A DNA stretch of 22,519 bases from JAFAGX01 sp035624085 (GTDB lineage Bacteria > Acidobacteriota > Terriglobia > Terriglobales > Acidobacteriaceae), in NCBI GenBank assembly GCA_035624085.1, contig DASPSE010000135.1, forward strand, positions 1 to 22,519, written 5' to 3'. Below the pieces are notes generated by a model. The model was given only the letters and a program-made list of their open reading frames with translations, did no database searches and was not told the origin of the DNA. Shown here in pieces: positions 15,752 through 22,519 of the stretch. Position 1 is the first letter of the stretch. Each line of letters begins with the position of its first letter. A program made the position numbers and the translations under genes.

Positions 15752-16948
15752 ATGCCCATCGGAACTGCATTTCACGAGAGAACCTTCGCCCTTTGCCACA
15801 GCCTCAACTACCGCGAGTGGTCTGGCTACTATACGGTCAGCGTGTATGAAGTACATCACGAGCACGAGTACAATGCCATCCGCAATGCCGCCGCACTGAT
15901 TGACATTACGCCGCTTTACAAGTATCTGGTCACGGGCAAAGACGCGACCCGCTTAGTCAACCGCGTAATTACACGGGACATTAATAAAGTTGTCATCGGC
16001 CAGGTGATTTACTGTTGCTGGTGCGACGAAGAGGGCAAGGTCATCGATGACGGCACCATCACCCGCCTCGAAGAAAACAAATATCGGTGGACAGCTGCCG
16101 ATCCCAGCCTGCGCTGGTTTCGTCAGAACGGCAACAACATGGATGTCCAGATCGAAGACATCTCCGAAAAAGTTGCGGCGCTGGCCTTGCAGGGCCCGAC
16201 TTCGGGCAAACTGCTGAAAGCCGTGGCAGAAGCGGATATTGCCAACCTGAAGTATTTCCGTAGGACGAGTGGCAAGATTGCAGGCGTACCGGTGGACATC
16301 TCCCGCACTGGTTATACGGGTGACCTGGGCTATGAAATCTGGGTTTCGTGGAATGACGCTGTCAAGGTCTGGGACGCGCTCATGGACAAAGGCAAGCAAT
16401 TCGACATTCACGCCGCGGGCATGTTGGCGCTCGATGTGGCCCGCGTCGAGGCCGGGCTGTTGCTGATCGACGTCGATTACATTAGCAGCAAAAAGGCGCT
16501 CATCCCATCCCAGAAATATTCGCCTTATGAATTGGGATTCGGAAAAATGGTGCACCTGAACAAAGAAAACTTCGTAGGGAAGACTGCCCTGGAACGCGCC
16601 CAGAAACACGGCGTGCCGCGACAGTATGTCGGATTAGAAATCGATTGGACCGAAGTCGAAGAGCGCTACGAGAAGTTTGGCCTGACGCCTGCCGCCCCGA
16701 GCCAAGCATCGCGCGTGTCCGTCCCGGTGTATCGTGGCGACAAGCAGGTGGGCAAAGCGACAACCACAACCTGGTCGCCGGTGCTGAAGAAAATGATTGC
16801 TCTCACCAGCATCGAAGCTGATCATTCGAAGCTCGGCACGCGAGTGCAGATGGAAATCACGATCGAAGCCGTGCGGCAGAAAGTCACTGCGAAGATTGTA
16901 CCGATGCCGTTCTTCAATCCTAAGAGAAAAACCGTGGTCCCGGTGTAG
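15752..16948 (+). CDS. GcvT/DmdA-like aminomethyltransferase-family protein
   Basis: ATG 15752 (398 aa) is preferred over the longer frame to 15590, which would run through the promoter and give a non-family N-terminus. The N-terminal folate-binding domain shows RNAAALIDITPLYKYLVTGK, TRDINKVVIGQVIYCCWCDE with GKVIDDGTI (D99/D100 at the place of the folate-binding acid), and ISRTGYTGDLGYEIW. The C-terminal barrel begins with SPYELGFGKMVHLNKENFVG and includes VPVYRGDKQVGKATTTTWSP. This is the architecture of glycine-cleavage T-protein, DMSP demethylase and related folate-dependent demethylases. No gcvH, gcvP or other glycine-cleavage gene is nearby, so a stand-alone demethylase or aminomethyltransferase with unknown substrate is more likely than true GcvT. 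It converges on the M20 gene with 21 bases between stops. Confidence 0.82.
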   Translation: MPIGTAFHERTFALCHSLNYREWSGYYTVSVYEVHHEHEYNAIRNAAALIDITPLYKYLVTGKDATRLVNRVITRDINKVVIGQVIYCCWCDEEGKVIDDGTITRLEENKYRWTAADPSLRWFRQNGNNMDVQIEDISEKVAALALQGPTSGKLLKAVAEADIANLKYFRRTSGKIAGVPVDISRTGYTGDLGYEIWVSWNDAVKVWDALMDKGKQFDIHAAGMLALDVARVEAGLLLIDVDYISSKKALIPSQKYSPYELGFGKMVHLNKENFVGKTALERAQKHGVPRQYVGLEIDWTEVEERYEKFGLTPAAPSQASRVSVPVYRGDKQVGKATTTTWSPVLKKMIALTSIEADHSKLGTRVQMEITIEAVRQKVTAKIVPMPFFNPKRKTVVPV

Positions 16949-16969
16949 TCGATTGCGTGGAATCGGGTC

Positions 16970-18328
16970 TCATGCACCCGACCAGGCCGCTCGCCGCTGA
17001 GAATGGCAGCACTTGCGCAACTCTTCTGCCGACCCTTGCAACAAATTCCTCAGCACCGCGACCTCGGCCGCAATTCCGGTATGCAGCGCTGGATCGACGT
17101 CAGGCGCAAACAGCGGAGAGTGGTTCGACGGCAACGTGGTTCCCGCTGCCTTGGCCTGCGCATACTTTTCCGGATCCGCACCCCCGAGGTTGAAGTAAAA
17201 ACCCGGAATTCCTTGTTCCACAAAGTACGAAAAGTCTTCAGACCCTGTGTGCGGTTCGTCCATGGTAACGTTATCTTTGCCCAACGCAACTTCAAGCGAA
17301 CCTTTGAGTCTTTCCGCCAGCGCGGGATCGTTATACACGCTATCCGTTTGCTCGTAGCGTTCAATAGTGGGCTCGCGCGGCGCGCCGGCGGCTTCGGCCT
17401 CGGCTTTCGTAATTCGCTCAATGGCTGCGAGCACTTGCTTGCGCACGTCTGCCTTGTACGTTCGAACTGTCAGTCCCAGTTCGGCATGATCGGGAATGAT
17501 GTTATTCTTCGTTCCCGCTTGGATGTAGCCGACAGTCACCACCGCCATCTCTCCCGGTTTCACTTCCCGAGACGGAATGGTTTGCAGAGCGAGGATGGTT
17601 CGGGCAGCAATCACAATGGGATCGATGGCAGTGTGAGGGGCGGAGCCGTGTCCGCCCTTACCATAGATCGTGATTCGAAGCGAGTCTGCGTTAGAGCTGT
17701 AGATTCCGGGAGCGATTCCAACTTTCCCCGCGGGAAGCAGGTTTCCGACGTGCAGCGCAACGACAACATCCGGCTTGGGGAAGCGCGTCAGCAGTCCGTC
17801 CTTGATCATGCGCTCAGCGCCACTGATAGTTTCTTCCGCCGGCTGGCCAATCAGCATCAGCGTGCCGTGCCAGCTTTCCTTGCTGCGAGCCATGATTTCG
17901 GCCGTGCTCACGAGTGCCGCCATGTGCAGATCGTGCCCGCACGCGTGCATCACCGGAACGTCGCGTCCCGCGTCGTCTTTCGTGTGTACCTTGCTGGCAT
18001 AGGGAAGGCCGGTCTTTTCTTCCACCGGAAGCGCGTCGAGCTCAGTGCGCAGCATAACGGCCGGTCCAGCTCCATTTTTGAGAATGGCAACAACCCCGGT
18101 GCCGCCGACGTGCTCTGTCACGTCGTAGCCCAGGGTGCGCAGCCGAGCCGCCAACTTGGCCGCCGTCTGCGTCTCGTGGGAAGACAGCTCCGGATTCTGA
18201 TGCAGATCGAGATAGAGGGCGTGCGCATCGGGATAAACGCTTTCGACTTCTTTAGATGTCGCCGCCGTTTGCGCGTATGCGCAAACCGCCAGGCAAGCGA
18301 ATAGAAGGATCGGCCTTAAGAGTTTCAT
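16970..18328 (-). CDS. Exported M20D-family amidohydrolase (hippurate/IAA-amino acid hydrolase type)
   Basis: ATG 18328 is chosen because it begins a signal peptide (MKLLRPILLFACLAVCAYAQ, likely cleaved after AYA); the frame extends to 18430 but that part is not peptide-like. The 452-aa product has the binuclear-metal site of the M20D family: C130 and H132 in MHACGHD, E165/E166 in GQPAEE, H193 in ALHVG and H403 in NHSPLF. GGHGSAPH (225-232) marks the lid or dimerisation domain. The family hydrolyses amide bonds of N-acyl amino acids, for example hippurate or indoleacetyl conjugates, or removes acetyl groups. Here the enzyme would act in the periplasm, unlike most homologues, which are cytoplasmic. 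The exact substrate cannot be told from sequence. It is divergent from the HPF-sigma gene. Confidence 0.88.
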   Translation of the reverse strand: MKLLRPILLFACLAVCAYAQTAATSKEVESVYPDAHALYLDLHQNPELSSHETQTAAKLAARLRTLGYDVTEHVGGTGVVAILKNGAGPAVMLRTELDALPVEEKTGLPYASKVHTKDDAGRDVPVMHACGHDLHMAALVSTAEIMARSKESWHGTLMLIGQPAEETISGAERMIKDGLLTRFPKPDVVVALHVGNLLPAGKVGIAPGIYSSNADSLRITIYGKGGHGSAPHTAIDPIVIAARTILALQTIPSREVKPGEMAVVTVGYIQAGTKNNIIPDHAELGLTVRTYKADVRKQVLAAIERITKAEAEAAGAPREPTIERYEQTDSVYNDPALAERLKGSLEVALGKDNVTMDEPHTGSEDFSYFVEQGIPGFYFNLGGADPEKYAQAKAAGTTLPSNHSPLFAPDVDPALHTGIAAEVAVLRNLLQGSAEELRKCCHSQRRAAWSGA

Positions 18329-18501
18329 AGCCCCAGGATCATAGCGGGGCGGGTGGGACGGCTGCAAACCAAATGTGCCGGGTCCAAATAAAATGTTTTC
18401 TGCTGCTGCAATTTGTGTCAGACTTCCCAACGCAGGTGTAAAATGAAATGTAAGGAACCGGAAGTCTTCGCGGGATCTGCCCCCGTGATCCGAGGCCTGG
18501 C

Positions 18502-19539
18502 ATGAACGTCCACTTCAGTTATAAAGACCGCAAAACTCCTGACATCGAAAAAGAAATCAACCACCTGATCGAGAAATTGCGCAAACGGCTGCAGGTATTT
18601 CGCCCGGAGTTGGTGCACTTGAAAGGTCTCATCGAGCAAAACTCGGCACGGGAGGGAATCACCGTATCTCTGAACCTGCGTTTACCTTCCGGCCAGATGG
18701 CGGTGCAGAAATCCGCGCCCACCGCTGCCGCCGCCGTGAAGGCTGCCTCCGAGGATTTGCTGCAACAGATCAGCAAACATAAAGACATGTTGCGCAACTC
18801 GCACAAGTGGCAGCGCCGGCGGGTTGCCGGCTTCCGCCCCCCCTCACAGGTTCCGTTTGAGCAAACCGTCGCGGCAGTTCAAGTGCCAACCGCTTCCTGC
18901 GACGACATCCGCTCCTATGTGAACGCGAATCTCGGCCGTTTGGAACGGTTCGTGGAGCGTGAACTCTATTTCCGTGAAACTGCAGAGGAAATCCTGCCCG
19001 ATTCCGTTAGCAAAGAGGAGGTTATCGATGAGGCCATCGCGCGGGCGTTGGGCGATGGCTCAGAAAAACCGGAACGTCTCGCCCTCGAACCCTGGCTCTA
19101 TCGGCTAGCCATGCGCTCCATCGATGATCTTTCCGCGGGCTTGCCAGAGAACGCGTCTTCGGTTCACCTGGAGGACTCTGCCCGCAAGCAGAATGTGCGT
19201 GCCTCGGATGAGCCCGAACTTCAGTTTCATCAACCCGACGAGATGTTAACCGGAGAGAACGTCATTGCCGATCGGCGGCTTTCGACCCCGGAAGACATCG
19301 CCTATTCCGACGAAATGATTACGTTGATCCAATTTGCGCTTAATGGAGCCGGCCGGCCGGATCGCGAGGCTTTCGTGCTGCACGCGGTGGAGGGGTTTTC
19401 CGAAGAGGAAATTGCCAGCATCACCGACCGCAAGCCGGAGGAGGTAAAGTCGTCAATTGCCAAAGCCCGCGAGCACTTGCGCCGGGCCGGTCCCATCCCC
19501 AGCCGGTTCAAAGCCAAGCTGATCCAGGCATCGAAATAA
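18502..19539 (+). CDS. HPF/RaiA ribosome-hibernation domain fused to an ECF-like sigma70 factor
   Basis: ATG 18502 has GAGG about eight bases upstream. The 345-aa protein has two parts. Residues 1-105 match the S30AE/HPF-RaiA family: MNVHFSYKD strand, IEKEINHLIEKLRKRLQVF helix, GITVSLNLRLPSGQMAVQKS strands, AVKAASEDLLQQISKHKD helix ending KHKDMLRNSHKW. After a linker, residues 136-212 resemble sigma region 2 (SYVNANLGRLERFVERELY, then LEPWLYRLAMRSIDDLSAG). Residues 266-328 are a clear region 4 (DREAFVLHAVEGFSEEEIAS, then EVKSSIAKAREHLRRA). Region 4 looks intact, while region 2 is diverged, so promoter recognition is unproven. HPF domains bind the 30S subunit and inactivate ribosomes; the sigma part may direct RNA polymerase or be sequestered on ribosomes. 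No anti-sigma gene is adjacent. It is followed after 28 bases by the eRF1-like gene. Confidence 0.85.
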   Translation: MNVHFSYKDRKTPDIEKEINHLIEKLRKRLQVFRPELVHLKGLIEQNSAREGITVSLNLRLPSGQMAVQKSAPTAAAAVKAASEDLLQQISKHKDMLRNSHKWQRRRVAGFRPPSQVPFEQTVAAVQVPTASCDDIRSYVNANLGRLERFVERELYFRETAEEILPDSVSKEEVIDEAIARALGDGSEKPERLALEPWLYRLAMRSIDDLSAGLPENASSVHLEDSARKQNVRASDEPELQFHQPDEMLTGENVIADRRLSTPEDIAYSDEMITLIQFALNGAGRPDREAFVLHAVEGFSEEEIASITDRKPEEVKSSIAKAREHLRRAGPIPSRFKAKLIQASK

Positions 19540-19567
19540 TCCTACACAGCACTCAGGAGAAATCGTG

Positions 19568-20749
19568 ATGATTACCCGCGAAGACATCCGTGAGCTGGCT
19601 CAATTCAAATCCGAGAATAGTCAGGCCTGCGCCTTGAGTTTCTATTTCGAACCGCGTACGCCGCAGAACAAGTCGCACCGGGAGGAAGTCATTCTCGTCA
19701 AGGAACTTGTTCGCAATGCGCTGCGCGAAACCGAGAAGGGCGGCAAGAACGGCTTCGCACGCGCTGATCTTGATCGCATCCTGGCCCTGGCCGAGAATCT
19801 GCACGGCAACCAGGCGCGCGCCAAAGCTGTATTTGCCTGTAGCCAGCGGAATTTCTGGCGCGAGTTCGATCTACCTCCGCAATTGCCCGCAACCCAAATT
19901 TTCGTCAATCGAATGTTCCACCTGAAGCCTCTGGCAAAGCTTCTGGGCGCGCAGCCACGCCTGTGGGCGGCCGTAGTGGATCGCCAGAAAGCCCGCTTTT
20001 TCGATCTGCGCCTGGACGAGCTCAAAGAGCGCGAGGGATTATTCCGCACTCCGCCCGTCCGCCAGGGGCGCGGCGATGGTTTTGCCGGCTACGATGGCGG
20101 ACATGCCCAGCGTCGTGTGGAGGACGAGGTTCTCCATCACTTCAAAGATGTCGCCGAGCATCTGAAAAACGCTTTGGAGGCAGGAATTTTCGAGAAGCTA
20201 ATCATCGGATGTCACGATACGCTCTGGCATGAACTCGAAGCCCAGTTGCACCCCTATGTGAGGAAACGACTCATCGGCCGCTTCTCCGCCGACGTCACCA
20301 AGCTTACGAACGATCAAATCCGGGAGCAGGCCAGCCGTATTCTTCAGGAGTCGCTCGACCGCCGTTGTCGCGAATTGGTGCGCGAAGTCCTCGATCAGGC
20401 TAAGAGCAACAACCGGGGAGTAACCGGTCTGCGCCGAGTGCTTCGTTCCTTAGAACTCGGTGAAGTCCAAACTCTGCTCATGGGCGACAATTTCCAACAT
20501 GCGGCGGTCGAGTGTCCATCCTGCGGTCACCTCGATGCCCACATCGTGCGTCTCTGCCCGGCGTGCGGCCACGAAACGCTCGAACTCGAAGATGTATCCG
20601 ATGCCATCATTCCGATTGCCATTCGCCGCGACCTTGAATTGTTTTATGTGAAGGACGACCCCGTATTCGACCGCGCCGGCAACATCGCAGCTTTGCTGCG
20701 CTTCCGCGCCGACCAGAGTAGAGGCAACATCGTCCAGGCGGCCTCGTGA
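19568..20749 (+). CDS. Bacterial eRF1-like (baeRF/Vms1-type) protein with zinc ribbon
   Basis: AGGAG (19555-19559) precedes ATG 19568 by eight bases; a GTG at 19565 is also possible. The 393-aa protein matches the bacterial archaeo-eukaryotic release-factor-like families, probably family 10. An N-terminal domain (1-125) is followed by an eRF1 domain-2-like core beginning LWAAVVDRQKARFFDLRLDE. The loop at 170-183 contains GYDGGHAQRR, in which G177-Q181 (GGHAQ) takes the position of the GGQ/GxxQ peptidyl-tRNA hydrolysis motif. A domain-3/L7Ae-like part carries LRRVLRSLELGEVQTLLMGD and a zinc ribbon CPSC...CPAC (C316, C319, C330, C333). The C-terminus ends NIAALLRFR, as in related proteins. Expected role: release of stalled peptidyl-tRNA or ribosome quality control in the cytoplasm. 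Co-transcription with the HPF-sigma gene links it to dormant ribosomes. Confidence 0.78.
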   Translation: MITREDIRELAQFKSENSQACALSFYFEPRTPQNKSHREEVILVKELVRNALRETEKGGKNGFARADLDRILALAENLHGNQARAKAVFACSQRNFWREFDLPPQLPATQIFVNRMFHLKPLAKLLGAQPRLWAAVVDRQKARFFDLRLDELKEREGLFRTPPVRQGRGDGFAGYDGGHAQRRVEDEVLHHFKDVAEHLKNALEAGIFEKLIIGCHDTLWHELEAQLHPYVRKRLIGRFSADVTKLTNDQIREQASRILQESLDRRCRELVREVLDQAKSNNRGVTGLRRVLRSLELGEVQTLLMGDNFQHAAVECPSCGHLDAHIVRLCPACGHETLELEDVSDAIIPIAIRRDLELFYVKDDPVFDRAGNIAALLRFRADQSRGNIVQAAS

Positions 20750-20845
20750 GTCTTTCTTCGCGAACCTCGCGGCGCCTTTGCGGTTAAAGTCTTCAAGCGT
20801 TTTTCGCGTCCCCTGCTGTACTCTGTGCCCTCTGTGGCTGTCATT
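20750..20845. repeat. Two short periodic CGCG / CTCTG-type intergenic micro-repeats
   Basis: On the minus strand the stretch has an AACCGCAAAGGCGCCGCGA type block (about 20762-20788) and a CCACAGAGGGCACAGAGTA type block (about 20818-20838). Both are built of roughly 9-10-base units of the form CNCARAGGN. From memory, such blocks occur repeatedly between genes in several bacterial phyla. No coding potential is seen. Confidence 0.5.
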
Positions 20846-20888
20846 TCCGCGCCCGTGATATGCTGGCCTGCTTTTGTGGAGGACCGGC

Positions 20889-22082
20889 ATGACCGTCTCC
20901 CGCCGCGATTTTCTTACCACCGCCGTTGCAGGCTCTCTCTCACTCGGACTGTTGAAAGACGAGACCAAAGCCCAATCCGGCGGCAAGCGCCCCATCATCA
21001 TCTGCGCCCATAACGGCTTCAACTATCTCGACGATGCGTACGCCTTCCTGTCGGCCGGCGGTGACACACTCGATACCGCGCTGAAAGTCGTCAAAGGCCC
21101 CGAGGACGATCCCAACGACACCAGCGTCGGCCTCGGCGGTCTGCCGAATGAAGAGGGTGTGGTGGAGCTCGATGCCTGCTGCATGCACGGTCCCACGCGC
21201 CGGGCCGGTTCGGTTGGAGCTGTGCGCAATATAAAAAACGTTTCATTGGTCTCAAAAGCCGTTATGACCAATACCGGCCATGTGATGCTGGTCGGCGAAG
21301 GGGCAGAACGCTTCGCCGTAGCCATGGGATTCCCGCGCGAGAATCTGCTGACCGACCACTCCCGAAAGATATGGTTGTTGTGGAAGGAGTATCACTCCGG
21401 CCCGGGCTGGTGGGGCCCCGGTTTGGCCGATCCGCATTGGAAAGCGCCGGAGACCAAGCCCGAATCGGAGCTTTTGCAGAAACGCCTTGAGGAACGCGCC
21501 GCCAATCTCGGGATCGCTCCTGAATTCCGCGCCCAGGCAGCTCGCACCGTGCTTTTTCCGCCTCACGGAACCATTCACTGCTCCGCGCTCAATGAAAAAG
21601 GTGAAATCTCCGGCTGCACTACCACCAGCGGCCTTGCCTGGAAACTTCCCGGACGTTGCGGCGACTCTCCTATCATCGGCGCAGGCTGCTATACCGACCA
21701 GGACATCGGCTCAGCGGGCGCGACCGCCAGCGGAGAAGAGAACATTAAAGTTGCCGGCGCTCACACAATTATCGAAAACATGCGTCATGGGATGTCGCCT
21801 CAGGAAGCCGGCCTGGACGCGCTCAAACGCATCGTCCGCAACTACAACAACGACATGACTCGCTTGCGCTACATCGATATGGTCTATTACATCCTGCGCA
21901 AAGATGGCGCCTACGCCGGCGTCTCTCTCTGGGAAAGCTACCACGGCTCCAATCCGCACACGATCGCTGTCCATGATGGCACAAAACGCAGGGAGCAGAC
22001 TGTCGCGCTGTTGAAAGGTCCTTCGGACGACTACCCGCCTCGCCCGAAGGTGCCACCCGAGGTGATGAAAGAGTTTCAATAG
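20889..22082 (+). CDS. Tat-exported glycosylasparaginase-type Ntn hydrolase
   Basis: ATG 20889 has GGAGGA about six bases upstream; the frame to 20874 begins with GTG but is not needed. The 397-aa product starts with a twin-arginine signal (VSRRDFLTTAVAGSLSLGLL), so it is folded before export. The body is the asparaginase-2/glycosylasparaginase family: DTLDTALKVVKGPEDDPNDT, VGLGGLPNEEGVVELDACCM, then the autoprocessing site HGTIHCSALNEKGEISG with T228 as expected nucleophile, and GRCGDSPIIGAGCY (GDSP at 258-261). Family members cleave N4-(beta-N-acetylglucosaminyl)-asparagine or isoaspartyl bonds after self-cleavage into two chains. Here the residue before T228 is Gly where human and Flavobacterium enzymes have Asp, so processing efficiency is uncertain. 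It stands alone, 139 bases after the baeRF gene. Confidence 0.88.
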   Translation: MTVSRRDFLTTAVAGSLSLGLLKDETKAQSGGKRPIIICAHNGFNYLDDAYAFLSAGGDTLDTALKVVKGPEDDPNDTSVGLGGLPNEEGVVELDACCMHGPTRRAGSVGAVRNIKNVSLVSKAVMTNTGHVMLVGEGAERFAVAMGFPRENLLTDHSRKIWLLWKEYHSGPGWWGPGLADPHWKAPETKPESELLQKRLEERAANLGIAPEFRAQAARTVLFPPHGTIHCSALNEKGEISGCTTTSGLAWKLPGRCGDSPIIGAGCYTDQDIGSAGATASGEENIKVAGAHTIIENMRHGMSPQEAGLDALKRIVRNYNNDMTRLRYIDMVYYILRKDGAYAGVSLWESYHGSNPHTIAVHDGTKRREQTVALLKGPSDDYPPRPKVPPEVMKEFQ

Positions 22083-22140
22083 ATTTGTCGGATTGGCTCT
22101 CGGGTTGTTGTCAGGGCGCTCGATCTGACCGAACTCTGCC

Positions 22141-22519
22141 TTAGAACGCTGACCCGGAGCCGAGCAGGCTGTAAAGAAGAATGGCCAGCACGATGCTGGT
22201 GAAGCTGACGTACATACGGTCGCGCTCTTCGGCGAATCCCCAGATGGAAAAGCCCACGCGTGCGACCGGGGTAAAGATCAGCAAGACGAGTCCCAACTGG
22301 ATGATTCCTCGGCCATGCAGTGCGACTGCGTCATGGAGGATGCCGCTCAAGGTTCTCAGATCGGGAGGTTCCCCGCGGAAAACGTGGTAATCGGCAGGCG
22401 AGCGGCCATGGCGTATCAGGTAAATGAGCGCGCCGATGAATACGACCAAGGCTGAGGTCAGAACGCCAGCGCGAAGAAGATTGCCGACGATTTCTTCGAT
22501 TTTTCGATCGGACCAGGCC
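22141..22519 (-). CDS. DUF1634-type membrane protein, N-terminus beyond the window
   Basis: The minus-strand frame is open from the stop at 22141 to the window edge, so the start is missing. The visible 125 residues begin WSDRKIEEIVGNLLRAGVLT, then a membrane helix (ALVVFIGALIYLIRHG), a loop with a Gly/Asp/His-rich stretch, a second helix (IIQLGLVLLIFTPVARVGFS) and a third (MYVSFTSIVLAILLYSLLG). This three-helix layout with an IxxLLRxGV start is that of the DUF1634 family, whose function is not known and which often lies beside TauE/SafE-type permeases. Such a neighbour could lie just outside the window. It converges with the asparaginase gene, with a 58-base gap between the two stops and no strong terminator visible. 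Confidence 0.78.
   Translation of the reverse strand, partial: AWSDRKIEEIVGNLLRAGVLTSALVVFIGALIYLIRHGRSPADYHVFRGEPPDLRTLSGILHDAVALHGRGIIQLGLVLLIFTPVARVGFSIWGFAEERDRMYVSFTSIVLAILLYSLLGSGSAF

Noticed and set aside
16950..16965. CGATT/AATCG hairpin between convergent stops
   Set aside because: Five base pairs, no T-run; too weak to call a terminator.
17003..18304. 433-residue plus-strand frame opposite the M20D gene
   Set aside because: The minus frame has a signal peptide and all M20D metal ligands; the plus frame is Arg-rich with no domain, typical of an antisense shadow.
18473..18491. GGATC/GATCC hairpin before the HPF-sigma gene
   Set aside because: Only five base pairs and a nine-base loop; not strong enough to call a regulator.

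Overview
The window looks like a chromosomal segment of an Acidobacteriota (Terriglobia/Koribacter-like) genome, often seen in soil or metagenomes. This is an inference from gene content, not from a marker gene. The signs are a run of 'choice-of-anchor D' Ig-like repeat proteins capped by fibronectin type III, tandem PYROXD2-like FAD oxidoreductases, a Tat-exported glycosylasparaginase-type enzyme, moderately high GC, and families of short intergenic micro-repeats. No rRNA, tRNA, CRISPR array, insertion sequence or phage gene was recognised.

Layout. (1) Bases 1-5895, minus strand: four consecutive exported Ig-like/Fn3 proteins (the first cut by the window edge). They have 1, 3, 3 and 6 Ig-like repeats; two are lipoproteins and two carry ordinary signal peptides. 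(2) 5896-6416: a 521-base stretch with no convincing gene. (3) 6417-9801: a small Cys-rich hypothetical protein divergent from an OsmC-family protein, with a perfect CRP-type palindrome between them, then a membrane-anchored HtrA/Deg protease and a small exported peptidoglycan-binding-like protein. (4) 9892-13071, minus: two paralogous COG1233 FAD oxidoreductases in an operon. (5) 13220-15624, minus: a probable type II restriction-modification pair, a PD-(D/E)XK-like protein overlapping a DNA methyltransferase. (6) 15752-16948, plus: a GcvT/DmdA-like folate-dependent protein behind a near-consensus promoter. (7) 16970-18328, minus: an exported M20D amidohydrolase. (8) 18502-20749, plus: a two-gene operon of an HPF/RaiA-sigma70 fusion and a bacterial eRF1-like (baeRF) protein with a zinc ribbon. 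(9) 20889-22082, plus: the asparaginase-family enzyme. (10) 22141 to the end, minus: a partial DUF1634-type membrane protein.

The most interesting unit is region 8. One polypeptide joins a ribosome-hibernation domain to an ECF-like sigma factor, and the next gene encodes a protein related to eukaryotic/archaeal release factor 1 and Vms1. This suggests a module linking ribosome dormancy, ribosome rescue and transcription, but that function is inferred from domain content only. The restriction-modification pair and an in-frame 81-bp insertion inside the largest Ig-repeat gene are the next most notable features.
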